Below are positions 18,903-34,986 of a stretch of DNA of 64,000 nt, one piece after another. The notes under the pieces are model-generated. The model was not told the origin of the DNA. It was given only the letters and a program-made list of their open reading frames with translations, and did not search any database. How positions within the stretch are numbered: the stretch's first letter is position 1; each line of letters begins with the position of its first letter. Origin of the DNA: Draconibacterium mangrovi (GTDB taxonomy: Bacteria; Bacteroidota; Bacteroidia; Bacteroidales; Prolixibacteraceae); NCBI RefSeq assembly GCF_010586825.1, contig NZ_JAAAGB010000011.1, positions 1-64,000 on the forward strand. The letters are read 5' to 3'. Both the position numbers and the translations under genes were made by a program.

Positions 18903-20810
18903 ATGAGCTTAAAGCACTACTTTTTAATACTGATTATTGTATGTTCGAGTCTTTCACTTGATGCAAAAGAATCTTTCTATCCGGTTTCAGATATAAATCC
19001 GATTTTGTTGCTGAATTCAAACGCCGTAGTTCGCGAGAGCAAAATCTTACTTGAAATATACTCCACAAAGAAAGTGAGTTATAAAGTTAAGGAGGTTATA
19101 ACTGTGTTAAACGAAAACGGAGAAAGCGAAGGGGTGCTCTATATTCCATATGACTCAAATAGAACTGTGAATATTAAAGAGGCAATTGTTTATGATAAAA
19201 ATGGATCGTTTGTAAAGAAGTTTAAAAACACTGAAATCTACGATCAGCGTTATTTCGATGGATTTTCTTTGTATAGCGATGCACGTTTCAAACGAATAAC
19301 TCCAAATTTCAGTTCTTATCCTTACACCGTGATGTACGAGTATACGATAGATCTTAACGGGGTTGTAGACTATTACGATTGGACACCCGTTGATGGCTAT
19401 TATAAATCAATCGAACAGGCCAGCTATTCGATAAGTTTGCACGATGATATGCAGGTTCGCATTCGGGAAAATAATATTGAATCGATAGAAAAAAATGGAG
19501 GGGTAGATGATGATGTTCAGTATTCGTGGCAACTAAAGAATCAACTTGCCATTGAAAGAGAATCTTATGCAATTCCGATTTATGAGCATGTTCCAGCTAT
19601 TAGTATTGCACCAACAGAATTCTCCTATTTTGGAACGGATGGTGATTTATCGACCTGGGAAAGTTACGGCCAGTGGATATGGGAATTGATAGAAGATAAA
19701 ACAACATTGCCTGAAGAACGAATACTTTTTCTGAAAGAGCTTGTAAAAGGAGAAGATAATACCTTGGATAAAGTGAAAGCGATTTATAAATACCTGCAGG
19801 AAGAAACGCGTTATGTAAGTGTTCAGTTGGGCATAGGCGGTTTTGAACCCCTTTCAGCTGAAAAAGTTGATGAGGTGAAGTATGGTGATTGTAAAGCCCT
19901 GGTAAATTATATGCGTGCAATGTTGGAGGCGGTTGGAATAAATTCTTATTATACCCTTGTTAATGCCGGCCGTACGGCAGAGAAAATTGTACCTGACTTT
20001 CCGTCGCAGGATTTCAATCATGTTATATTGTGCGTTCCGCTTGAATCGGATACGGTATTTCTTGAATGTACCAGCCAGTTTTCTCCCTTCGGCTTTTTAG
20101 GAAGTTTTACTGCTGATCGTATGGTGCTGCTGGTCGATAAAGATAACAGTCGTTTAATCCACACCCCAAAATTCAATCAAAACGACAACCTGTGGAAATC
20201 GTCCGTTTCGATTGTATTAGATGCACAGGGAAATGCTGTTGTAAATGATACCGTTGTCTATAGCGGTTTACAATATGAGTTTATTGAAGATCAGTTAAGA
20301 AAAACAACCGAAGAACAGATTGAAGATGAATTAAAAGAAGGAGACATTACCGGAGCCGTGTACAAAAATATCGTATATCGTTCCAATCAATCTGAAGTTC
20401 CTTCAGCCACACGTATCAGGGAAATAGATGTTGCCAGATTCGCTGCCAAAATGGGTGATCGTTTTTTTATGCCTGTTAATATCATAAATCAGTCATCATC
20501 TACTCCAAGGCGGGAGAAGAACAGAACATATCCTTTTCGTATGAACCTGTCATATCGCGATATCGACAAGGTTGAGATTCAGCTACCCGAAGGATACGAA
20601 ATAGAATATCTTCCGGGAGGAACCACTATCACATCTGACTTTGGTAGTTATCAGTATTCTTTAGAAGCTAATGGACGTACGCTCTCCTACATTCGAATGA
20701 ATGAGATCAATGCCGGTACTTTTCAGCCCGAAAAATATGCTGCTTTTGTAGAATATATGAAGAATATATACGATGCCGACAATCAGAAAATCATTCTGAA
20801 AAAACTATAG
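18903..20810 (+). CDS. DUF3857/transglutaminase-like protein, catalytic Cys and His present
   Basis: A 635-residue exported protein: signal peptide 1-20 (L-D-A cleavage), DUF3857 domain (about 40-260), transglutaminase-like core (about 285-400), C-terminal beta domain (about 520-635). Core residues are Cys 330 in K-Y-G-D-C-K-A-L, His 373 in D-F-N-H-V-I-L, and Glu 388 in F-L-E-C-T-S-Q where Asp is usual. This could therefore be a papain-like peptidase or amide-processing enzyme in the periplasm. Paired with the degenerate paralogue upstream and probably co-transcribed. Its stop codon lies inside the CTATAG that also holds the stop of the convergent E1 gene, a 6-bp overlap. Confidence 0.88.
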   Translation: MSLKHYFLILIIVCSSLSLDAKESFYPVSDINPILLLNSNAVVRESKILLEIYSTKKVSYKVKEVITVLNENGESEGVLYIPYDSNRTVNIKEAIVYDKNGSFVKKFKNTEIYDQRYFDGFSLYSDARFKRITPNFSSYPYTVMYEYTIDLNGVVDYYDWTPVDGYYKSIEQASYSISLHDDMQVRIRENNIESIEKNGGVDDDVQYSWQLKNQLAIERESYAIPIYEHVPAISIAPTEFSYFGTDGDLSTWESYGQWIWELIEDKTTLPEERILFLKELVKGEDNTLDKVKAIYKYLQEETRYVSVQLGIGGFEPLSAEKVDEVKYGDCKALVNYMRAMLEAVGINSYYTLVNAGRTAEKIVPDFPSQDFNHVILCVPLESDTVFLECTSQFSPFGFLGSFTADRMVLLVDKDNSRLIHTPKFNQNDNLWKSSVSIVLDAQGNAVVNDTVVYSGLQYEFIEDQLRKTTEEQIEDELKEGDITGAVYKNIVYRSNQSEVPSATRIREIDVARFAAKMGDRFFMPVNIINQSSSTPRREKNRTYPFRMNLSYRDIDKVEIQLPEGYEIEYLPGGTTITSDFGSYQYSLEANGRTLSYIRMNEINAGTFQPEKYAAFVEYMKNIYDADNQKIILKKL

Positions 20811-23216
20811 CTCCGGAAAACGATCAGGTTCCACTTCGTGCATCATTTCGTAAACATTTTTGAAAAGCAACTCTACGTTTGGTTTTGAGAAATATTCGCC
20901 ATCGATACCATAGGCCGGACGGTGTTCCTGTGCCGAAAGTGTTCGTGGTGCGGTGTCTAAATAATCGAATGCTTTTTGTTCTTCGATAACTTTTTGCATC
21001 ATATATGCCGTTCCTCCTCCGGGCACATCTTCGTCCATAAAAATTACTTTTCCTGTTTTTTTGATGGATTCCAGAATGACATGATTAACATCAAAAGGCA
21101 TCAGAGTTTGCACATCGATTACTTCGATTGAGATACCTTTAAAATCCTGCAACAGTTTGGCTGCTTTCACTGCATGATGTACGTTCCATGCGTAAGTTAC
21201 AACGGTTACATCCGTTCCCTCCTGCATAATTTCAGGTACACCAAGCGGGATTTTGTATTCGCCATGGTTGGCCGGAAGTTTTTCCTTAACGTTATAACCT
21301 TTTAGCGGCTCAATAACCAGCGCCGGGTCGTTACCTTCCAATAACGTATTGTAAAAACCTGCAGCTTGTGTCAGGTTGCGGGGAACACAGAGGTACATGC
21401 CACGCATCGATCCCAAAAGCATTTGCATAGGCGATCCGGCATGCCAGATTCCCTGTAACTGATGACCACGGGTACGCACAATCAGCGGTGCAGCCTGGCG
21501 GCCTTTGGTGCGGTATTGCAAAGTAGCCAAGTCGTCGCTTAACTGCGACTGTGCATAAATCAGGTAGTCGAGGTATTGAATTTCGGCAATCGGGCGGAAA
21601 CCACGCATCGCCAAACCAATTCCTTGTCCAATGATGGTAGCCTCACGAATACCGGCATCGTCAACACGAACTTTGCCGTATTTCTCCTGCATGCCTTTCA
21701 TCCCCTGGTTTACATCGCCCAGTTTTCCGGTGTCTTCGCCAAAAGTTACCAGGTTCGGGTATTTGCTAAACAGGGCATCAAAGTTTTTATTTACAACCAC
21801 CGAGCCGTTTACATCGGCAGAGTTCTCATCGTATTCTACTTCAACTGCTTTTACATTCAACGCAGCGTCGGGTCCGGTGCGGTATAATTCTCCATTATAA
21901 AAACCGGCCGTGCGTTCTTCAAAACGACTGATCCATTCTTTCAAAATGTCGCGTTCATCTTCCAGCTCCGGCATGGTATGAAGTTCGAGTTTTAGTCTTT
22001 TTGCAAAACTAAGGTGCGATCTTCGGGTTGGGAAAATCTTATCGGTTACTTTTTCAAACCGTCGTAAACTTTGCAATTCACTGCGTTTATCTATTCTTTT
22101 CAGAATTTTGATCAACTCAGTTCGCTCATTCTGGTATCCTTCGGTATAATTGTTCCATGCTTTTTTGCGGGCTTCTTTAGCTCGTTTTTGTGCCGATTTT
22201 TCAATCTCATCCAACATATCTTCATCGGCAATTCCTGATTCGAGCATCCATTTGCGCATTTGGTTAACGCCGTCGTACTCTTTTTCCCACTCCAGGCGTT
22301 CTTTTGTTTTGTATCGTTCGTGCGAACCCGATGTAGAGTGCCCCTGTGGCTGTGTAACTTCGTTGATGTGGAAAACCACCGGCGACTGATTTTTCCGGCA
22401 ATTGTCAATTCCTTCTTTGAATGTTTTTACCAGATCAGGGTAGCTCCAGCCTTTACATTTATAAATGTCGACACCGTTGCTGCCTTTTTCTTTGGCAAAA
22501 CCTTTCAGTGCTTCCGAAATACTTGATTTTGTTGTTTGCAGCTCAATCGGCACGCTAATTCCAAAACCATCGTCATAAACTGCAATGGCAAGCGGAACCT
22601 GCAGCACTCCGGCTGCATTTATCGTTTCAAAGAAAATTCCTTCGCTTGTACTGGCATCGCCAATACTGCCAAACGCCACTTCGTTTCCGGTAACATTGTT
22701 GTTCAGTTGCTTTTTCAATTCGGGTTGTTGCCGAACCATTTTACTGGCTTGTGCCAAACCCAGCAAACGTGGCATCTGACCTCCTGTTGATGAAATATCG
22801 GAAGCAGAATTGAACTGATCAGCAAGATCTTTTATTTCTCCCGAATCGCTTATGTTTCTTGTGCTAAAATGATTATTGAAATTTCGTCCTCCGGTAGAGG
22901 GATTAATTTCGTCGTCGGTATCGCCGTAAATCATGGCAAAAAACTCCTCCGGTTCCAACAATTCCAGCGCCAGCATAAAGGTCTGGTCGCGGTAATACCC
23001 AGAGCGCCAATCGCCTTTTTTGAAATTCTTGGCGTAAGCAATCTGGGCAATTTCTTTTCCATCGCCAAAAATACCAAAGTGCGCACGTCCGTTATGTACC
23101 TCACGGCGCCCCATTATACTTAATTCGCGACTTAATCGCGCAATGTAGTAATCCTGAAGTGCTTCTTTTGCAGATATTTGGTTCTTTGTTGCCGGTTTTT
23201 CCTTTTCTAAATACAT
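20805..23216 (-). CDS. 2-oxoacid dehydrogenase E1, fused alpha and beta subunits
   Basis: An 803-residue cytoplasmic thiamine-diphosphate enzyme. Residues about 20-390 are the E1 alpha part, with the diphosphate/Mg motif G-D-A-S-T-S-E-G-I-F-F-E-T-I-N-A-A-G and the H-S-T-S-G-S-H-E-R-Y-K-T phosphorylation-loop-like segment. Residues about 470-803 are E1 beta, with F-G-E-D-T-G-K-L-G-D-V-N-Q-G, R-V-D-D-A-G-I-R-E-A and the C-terminal transketolase domain. Fused alpha/beta E1 proteins of this length are common in Bacteroidota and may act on pyruvate or branched-chain 2-oxoacids; the sequence does not decide which. It needs E2 and E3 partners, and neither gene is in the window. Monocistronic by position, convergent with the transglutaminase-like gene. 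Confidence 0.92.
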   Translation of the reverse strand: MYLEKEKPATKNQISAKEALQDYYIARLSRELSIMGRREVHNGRAHFGIFGDGKEIAQIAYAKNFKKGDWRSGYYRDQTFMLALELLEPEEFFAMIYGDTDDEINPSTGGRNFNNHFSTRNISDSGEIKDLADQFNSASDISSTGGQMPRLLGLAQASKMVRQQPELKKQLNNNVTGNEVAFGSIGDASTSEGIFFETINAAGVLQVPLAIAVYDDGFGISVPIELQTTKSSISEALKGFAKEKGSNGVDIYKCKGWSYPDLVKTFKEGIDNCRKNQSPVVFHINEVTQPQGHSTSGSHERYKTKERLEWEKEYDGVNQMRKWMLESGIADEDMLDEIEKSAQKRAKEARKKAWNNYTEGYQNERTELIKILKRIDKRSELQSLRRFEKVTDKIFPTRRSHLSFAKRLKLELHTMPELEDERDILKEWISRFEERTAGFYNGELYRTGPDAALNVKAVEVEYDENSADVNGSVVVNKNFDALFSKYPNLVTFGEDTGKLGDVNQGMKGMQEKYGKVRVDDAGIREATIIGQGIGLAMRGFRPIAEIQYLDYLIYAQSQLSDDLATLQYRTKGRQAAPLIVRTRGHQLQGIWHAGSPMQMLLGSMRGMYLCVPRNLTQAAGFYNTLLEGNDPALVIEPLKGYNVKEKLPANHGEYKIPLGVPEIMQEGTDVTVVTYAWNVHHAVKAAKLLQDFKGISIEVIDVQTLMPFDVNHVILESIKKTGKVIFMDEDVPGGGTAYMMQKVIEEQKAFDYLDTAPRTLSAQEHRPAYGIDGEYFSKPNVELLFKNVYEMMHEVEPDRFPEL

Positions 23217-27473
<4,257 letters not shown>

Positions 27474-27532
27474 TTGAATAATACGACTTAGGAAAAGTAG
27501 TCCTTTTCAAAAAGTCTTATAAAATATGTAGT

Positions 27533-27583
27533 GGATCCGATCCAAATAGTTATTAACTAAACCGGATCGGATCCTTATTTTTT
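27533..27583 (+). terminator. Nested perfect-palindrome terminator of the GH2 gene
   Basis: The outer stem GGATCCGATCC (27533-27543) pairs perfectly with GGATCGGATCC (27564-27574). Inside it TAGTTA (27547-27552) pairs with TAACTA (27554-27559). TTATTTTTT follows at 27575-27583. It begins 60 nt after the GH2 stop and ends 12 nt before the RNase H start. Confidence 0.85.
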
Positions 27584-27595
27584 GTAGCTTAGATA

Positions 27596-28090
27596 ATGGA
27601 TAAGCTGTATTTATTTACGGATGGAAGTGTACATGTTCAATCAAAAATTGGATATGGCGCCTGCCTGCTCCTTGCTGAAAAGGACCTGGCGGCTGATCGC
27701 TTAGAACAGCTTGTTCGAACCAAACGTTTTGAGAATACCTCATCTGCCAAACTCGAATTACAAACTTTACTTTGGGCTTTATCAGAATTGCCACAGGATG
27801 GTCAGCAAATATTTATTTATACCGATTCGCAGAATATTACGCAGCTCGTGGAACGCCGCCGCCGATTGGAAGATAAAGATTTTTGTACAAAAAGCGGGAA
27901 ACCGCTGCAAAATGCCGACCTGTATAAACAGTTTTACAAAGTGGTTGATGCTTTAAACTGCGAGATGGTTAAAGTTCAGGGACACCAGCCAGCGCGTTTA
28001 AAAAATGAAATTGAGTGCATCTTTACAATCGTCGACAAAGCTTCCAGAAAGGCCTTGCGAAGTGAAACTAGCCTGCATAAATCTTCGTGA
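27596..28090 (+). CDS. RNase H-fold protein (type 1 ribonuclease HI-like)
   Basis: A 164-residue cytoplasmic protein with the four acidic RNase H residues: D9 in L-F-T-D-G-S, E54 in K-L-E-L-Q-T, D77 in I-Y-T-D-S-Q-N and D147 in F-T-I-V-D-K-A-S-R. The flap histidine equivalent is probably H130 in K-V-Q-G-H-Q. It is a non-canonical family member: the central basic protrusion of E. coli RNase HI is replaced by a short R-R-R-R-L-E-D-K-D segment (about 89-96). Likely role is removal of RNA from RNA/DNA hybrids or ribonucleotide processing. It starts directly after a terminator and appears monocistronic. Confidence 0.85.
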   Translation: MDKLYLFTDGSVHVQSKIGYGACLLLAEKDLAADRLEQLVRTKRFENTSSAKLELQTLLWALSELPQDGQQIFIYTDSQNITQLVERRRRLEDKDFCTKSGKPLQNADLYKQFYKVVDALNCEMVKVQGHQPARLKNEIECIFTIVDKASRKALRSETSLHKSS

Positions 28091-28134
28091 TCCTAATTAA
28101 CATTGTCATTACGATTTAAGTGGAATAAGTTTTT

Positions 28135-28142
28135 TAACTTTG
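28135..28142 (+). promoter_or_regulatory. -7 promoter box of the methyltransferase gene
   Basis: TAACTTTG is an exact TAnnTTTG box, 129 nt before the start codon. No TTTG lies at the expected 19-21 nt upstream, so the assignment rests on one element only. Confidence 0.4.
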
Positions 28143-28270
28143 CCGTACTTCATTTATTGAGAGAACATATCGAAAGCGCTTCATTCGGAGCTGAATAGTG
28201 CACAGGCAAAACTTCTGCTTGTGGCATTTTTTATTATTCAAATCATTCCAACATTTTAAATTGTAAGAAA

Positions 28271-29116
28271 ATGAAACTCAATAAATTATTAGCTTATACC
28301 CAAAAACCAAACCTCTACGAACCGGGAACCGCAGTTATGTGGACCGATGAACACATCTCGAAACAACTTTTGCAAGTACATCTGAACGAAAATGTTGATT
28401 TGGCAAGTCGCAAACCGGAAACCATCAAAAATACGGTGGACTGGATTTTGGAAAAGTCAGGTGGAGAAAAACTGAATATTCTTGATTTGGGTTGTGGCCC
28501 CGGTTTATATTCAACAATGCTGGCAGAAAAAGGCCATAAAGTTACCGGAGTCGACTTCTCTAAAAATTCAATCGTTTACGCAAAAAGTAAGGTGAAAGAG
28601 GACAGACTTGAAATTATTTACCTGCAAGCAAATTACCTGGAACTGGAACTCCCTGATCAAAGCTTCGATCTGGTTCTGCTGATTTATACCGATTTGGGTG
28701 TTTTGCTGCCCGAAGACAGAACGAAGTTGCTTGGTTTTATTCATGGAGTTTTAAAACCGGGAGGCACCTTTATTTTCGATGTATTAAACGATAAGGACCT
28801 GCCTAAAAAAGTAGTACCAAAAAACTGGGAAGTAGCAGATGCGGGTTTTTGGAAACCGGAGCCTTATCTTGCGCTTTCTGAGTCGTTTTTATATGAGGAG
28901 GAGAAGGTAATATTATATCAGCATCAGGTAGTAAATGAGAATGAAAAAGTTGATGTTTACCGGTTCTGGACACACTTTTTTGGACATTCGAACCTGACAA
29001 AACTTTTGGCTGAAAACGAATGGGAGAACGTTGAATTTTACGAAGATGTTTTGCCGAAGGGGGATCTGTTTAGCGGAGAGCATGTAACTTTTACGGTTGC
29101 CCGCAAAAAGAAATAG
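28271..29116 (+). CDS. Class I SAM-dependent methyltransferase, unknown substrate
   Basis: A 281-residue cytoplasmic methyltransferase. SAM-binding motif I is I-L-D-L-G-C-G-P-G-L-Y-S (about 73-84). The acidic end of strand 2 is V-T-G-V-D-F-S (about 95-101). Motif II/III is F-D-L-V-L-L-I-Y-T-D-L-G (about 135-146), and post-motif III is L-K-P-G-G-T-F-I-F-D-V (about 163-173). The C-terminal lobe contains an acidic, aromatic-rich region (W-K-P-E-P-Y-L-A-L-S-E-S-F-L-Y-E-E-E) typical of small-molecule methyltransferases, but no substrate can be given. It is flanked by a bidirectional terminator and convergent with GH20; no operon partner suggests a pathway. Confidence 0.88.
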   Translation: MKLNKLLAYTQKPNLYEPGTAVMWTDEHISKQLLQVHLNENVDLASRKPETIKNTVDWILEKSGGEKLNILDLGCGPGLYSTMLAEKGHKVTGVDFSKNSIVYAKSKVKEDRLEIIYLQANYLELELPDQSFDLVLLIYTDLGVLLPEDRTKLLGFIHGVLKPGGTFIFDVLNDKDLPKKVVPKNWEVADAGFWKPEPYLALSESFLYEEEKVILYQHQVVNENEKVDVYRFWTHFFGHSNLTKLLAENEWENVEFYEDVLPKGDLFSGEHVTFTVARKKK

Positions 29117-29123
29117 AAAGAGA

Positions 29124-29152
29124 AACGGGCACGAACTAAAATCGTGCCCGTT
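29124..29152. terminator. Bidirectional terminator between methyltransferase and GH20 genes
   Basis: AACGGGCACGA (29124-29134) and TCGTGCCCGTT (29142-29152) are perfect 11-bp complements with a 7-nt loop. It lies 7 nt past each of the two convergent stop codons. Confidence 0.85.
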
Positions 29153-29159
29153 GAATATT

Positions 29160-31466
29160 TTACTCTACAATAATTTCATCAACAAATAGCCAGGCCGGAT
29201 CGCCGGCACCTGCATGACCTTTTGGACATTCGCCGAGGTTTTTAACCGTTACGCGCAAATAGCGACCTGAAGCCTTTTTGTTTACCACAAGTTCTTGAAT
29301 CTGACGCTCACCATCAGAAATGCTCACTTTGTTTTTTATAGAGCCGATCTTTTTAAAGGTCTTTCCATCTATAGAACCTTCAACAATCATTTGCGATGGA
29401 TAAAAAATCCATGCGCCAATATTCTGCAGAACTCCAACTTTAACGGCATTAAATTCTGTTTCTTCTCCCAAATCAACAGTGCCCACAAAGTCATTGCCAA
29501 CAAATCCTTTCCAATTTCCATCAGCGTGGTTCCTTGTCCCTTTTATACCGTTCACCAACGCATATTCTCCGGTTGATTCATAGCTTTTGCTGTTCGGAAA
29601 CTTCTGGTCCACTTTACAGGCAATAGCTTTGTGGATAAAAAAGTCGGTGGCCAGCGGCTCAGTTTTTAATTCACCATCCTGAATTACTACGGCTTTAACC
29701 GTTCCCGATTTACTAATTGAAAACGGTTGGGTGTATTTTTTTGAATTGGCCGTCGGTTTTGATCCGTCGGTTGTGTAATAAATAGTTGGATCATAAGCTT
29801 CGGTACTTAATTCAATTTTTATCGATTTGTTTGCCGGATCCAGTTCCGGTTTTGCCGAAACCTGAAATGCACTGGTTGCATAGTTGATTCCCAGTTTGTC
29901 GAATCGTTTGTACTGGCTTTCCATTCTTTTCGAGAAATCACCCCAGTCTTTCGCATCTTTTGGCGACCATAACACTTCAGACAGTGCACTCATTCGTGGC
30001 ATAATCATGTATTCAACATGGCGGCCGTTGGGCATGTATTCTGTCCAGATATTGGCCTGCGCTCCGATAATATGTTTGGCTTCTTCGGTGCTTAATTCTG
30101 AAGGAACAGGTTCGTAATTATATACTTTTTTCAAGGTGATATTTCCGCCAAAAGCTTTTGGTTCCAGCGAAGGATCGCCCTGGTAATAATCGAAGTAACA
30201 GTGCGAGGTTGGCGACATTACCACGTCGTGACCGGCTTTTGCAGCTCTAATACCCGGATCGGAACCACGCCACGACATAATGGTTGCTGTCGGATCAAGT
30301 CCGCCTTCCAGAATTTCGTCCCAGCCAATCAACTGACGGCCGTTTTTATTCAGAAACTTCTCAATTCGTTTGATAAAATAAGCTTGTAATTCATGCTCGT
30401 CTTTTAATCCTTCGTCAGTCATGCGCTTCTGACAGAGCTCACATTTTTCCCATTCTGTTTTTGTGGCTTCGTCGCCTCCAATATGAATGTAAGTTGAAGG
30501 AAAAAGGCCCATAACTTCTGTCAATACATCTTCCAGAAAGTTAAATGTTTCTTCTTTTCCGGCACAGAAAATATGCGTGATCGGCCATACTCCGCCCGGA
30601 GGAACCGGTTGGTATTCGCCGGTGCACGAAAACTCGGGATAAGCAGCCAATGCCGACATAACGTGTGCGGGCATCTCAATTTCAGGAATTACCGTAACAT
30701 GTTTTTTTCGCGCGTATTCAACAATGGCTATTACCTCTTCCTGCGAGTAAAAGCCGCCATATTTTGGTTCGTTTTCTTTCACCGGTTCTTTTCTCGAGTT
30801 CCAGTCCAAATCCTCACGGTCGGCACGCCATGCGCCAACTTCAGTAAGTTTTGGGTACTTTTTTATTTCAATACGCCAACCCTGGTCATCCACTAAATGC
30901 CAGTGGAAAACATTCATTTTGTGCAGCGCGATGTAGTCGATGTATTTGTAAATAAACTCAACGGGCATAAAGTGCCGCGATACATCAAGATGCAAACCAC
31001 GCCAGCCAAAACGAGGATAATCGGTAATATCCATGCAGGGCAGGGTAGTGCCATCGTTTGCCGTTAACAGTTGCCAAATGCTATGCATGCCATAAAATAG
31101 ACCTGCTGTTGTATTGGCATTTAAAAATACGCGGTCGTTTTGAATAGAAAGTGTATAACCTTCGTTGCCGATTCTTGTGTCGAGTGGATTGTTGAGCTGG
31201 ATAAGAATATTGCCTTCTTTTGGAGCTGTTGTTGCAACAAACTCAGGAGTGTTACCTGTCGCGCTTTTTAGCAGTTCTTTTGCCAGATCGGAGAATTCTT
31301 TTTCAGTTTCATTAGAGGCGTTAAAAAGAACTTTTGTGTTGTCGGTAATTTTAAAAACGCCCTCTTTTTTTACCACCGAAACCGGCTTTGGTACGATGTC
31401 GGCAGATTGGGCAAAAATCCCCAAACTGATTGTCATGACGACGAATAAAATGATAGCCTTCTGCAT
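29160..31466 (-). CDS. GH20 beta-N-acetylhexosaminidase with C-terminal binding domains, secreted
   Basis: A 768-residue exported enzyme (signal 1-20, G-I-F-A-Q). Order: GH20b-like N-terminal domain (about 25-145), GH20 TIM barrel (about 150-500), chitobiase C-terminal-like beta segment (about 535-605, Y-Y-T-T-D-G-S-K-P), and discoidin-like module (about 630-768). The catalytic pair is D332-E333 in H-I-G-G-D-E-A. Other barrel landmarks are G-W-R-G-L-H-L-D-V-S-R-H and H-W-H-L-V-D-D-Q-G-W-R. Substrate-assisted catalysis releases terminal GlcNAc or GalNAc. It begins 27 nt after the GH2 stop, so the two are co-transcribed and fit stepwise trimming of galactose then N-acetylhexosamine. Confidence 0.95.
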   Translation of the reverse strand: MQKAIILFVVMTISLGIFAQSADIVPKPVSVVKKEGVFKITDNTKVLFNASNETEKEFSDLAKELLKSATGNTPEFVATTAPKEGNILIQLNNPLDTRIGNEGYTLSIQNDRVFLNANTTAGLFYGMHSIWQLLTANDGTTLPCMDITDYPRFGWRGLHLDVSRHFMPVEFIYKYIDYIALHKMNVFHWHLVDDQGWRIEIKKYPKLTEVGAWRADREDLDWNSRKEPVKENEPKYGGFYSQEEVIAIVEYARKKHVTVIPEIEMPAHVMSALAAYPEFSCTGEYQPVPPGGVWPITHIFCAGKEETFNFLEDVLTEVMGLFPSTYIHIGGDEATKTEWEKCELCQKRMTDEGLKDEHELQAYFIKRIEKFLNKNGRQLIGWDEILEGGLDPTATIMSWRGSDPGIRAAKAGHDVVMSPTSHCYFDYYQGDPSLEPKAFGGNITLKKVYNYEPVPSELSTEEAKHIIGAQANIWTEYMPNGRHVEYMIMPRMSALSEVLWSPKDAKDWGDFSKRMESQYKRFDKLGINYATSAFQVSAKPELDPANKSIKIELSTEAYDPTIYYTTDGSKPTANSKKYTQPFSISKSGTVKAVVIQDGELKTEPLATDFFIHKAIACKVDQKFPNSKSYESTGEYALVNGIKGTRNHADGNWKGFVGNDFVGTVDLGEETEFNAVKVGVLQNIGAWIFYPSQMIVEGSIDGKTFKKIGSIKNKVSISDGERQIQELVVNKKASGRYLRVTVKNLGECPKGHAGAGDPAWLFVDEIIVE

Positions 31467-31493
31467 TGTTCGTTAAATTACTGATGTTGCTAA

Positions 31494-34679
<3,186 letters not shown>

Positions 34680-34712
34680 TTAAAAGTATTATTGATTTAA
34701 GTTAATAAATTA

Positions 34713-34720
34713 CAAAGATA
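34713..34720 (-). promoter_or_regulatory. -7 box of the GH2-GH20 operon
   Basis: On the minus strand the bases read TATCTTTG, an exact TAnnTTTG box, 48 nt before the GH2 start codon. A -33 element is not clear. Confidence 0.45.
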
Positions 34721-34903
34721 CACTTTTTTGAGCGTATATATCGGGTTCGGTTTTCAGAAAATATACAACTGTTAAGAATGTGTGTGTTGTTTTAGAAATA
34801 TCTGAACGTTGATGATAAAAGTTAATAAGTATTAAGTAGTTAAAAAACAGTGTTGTAGGTGTGACGTTGCTTAGCGTGGAATGATTTTAAAGAACAGTAA
34901 ATA

Positions 34904-34935
34904 TTTGTTAGATTTAAAATATAATTCTACTTTCG
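34904..34935 (+). promoter_or_regulatory. Promoter of the hexuronate gene cluster (uxaE)
   Basis: TTTG at 34904-34907 is separated by 20 nt from TACTTTCG at 34928-34935, a one-mismatch TAnnTTTG. Spacing and content fit the Bacteroidota housekeeping promoter. Transcription would start near 34941, about 45 nt before uxaE. Confidence 0.55.
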
Positions 34936-34960
34936 TGCACGTACACGGAAATCGATTTTT
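34934..34960. promoter_or_regulatory. Possible operator region before uxaE
   Basis: Two motifs overlap the presumed start site. CGTGCACGTACACG (34934-34947) is a palindrome with one mismatched pair. GGAAATCGATTTTT (34947-34960) shares the AAnCGnTT core of LacI-family operators but lacks the outer TG and CA. It resembles, weakly, the perfect site before the kinase gene at 37740. Confidence 0.35.
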
Positions 34961-34986
34961 GAAAAAATAAATACTAGACTTGTATC

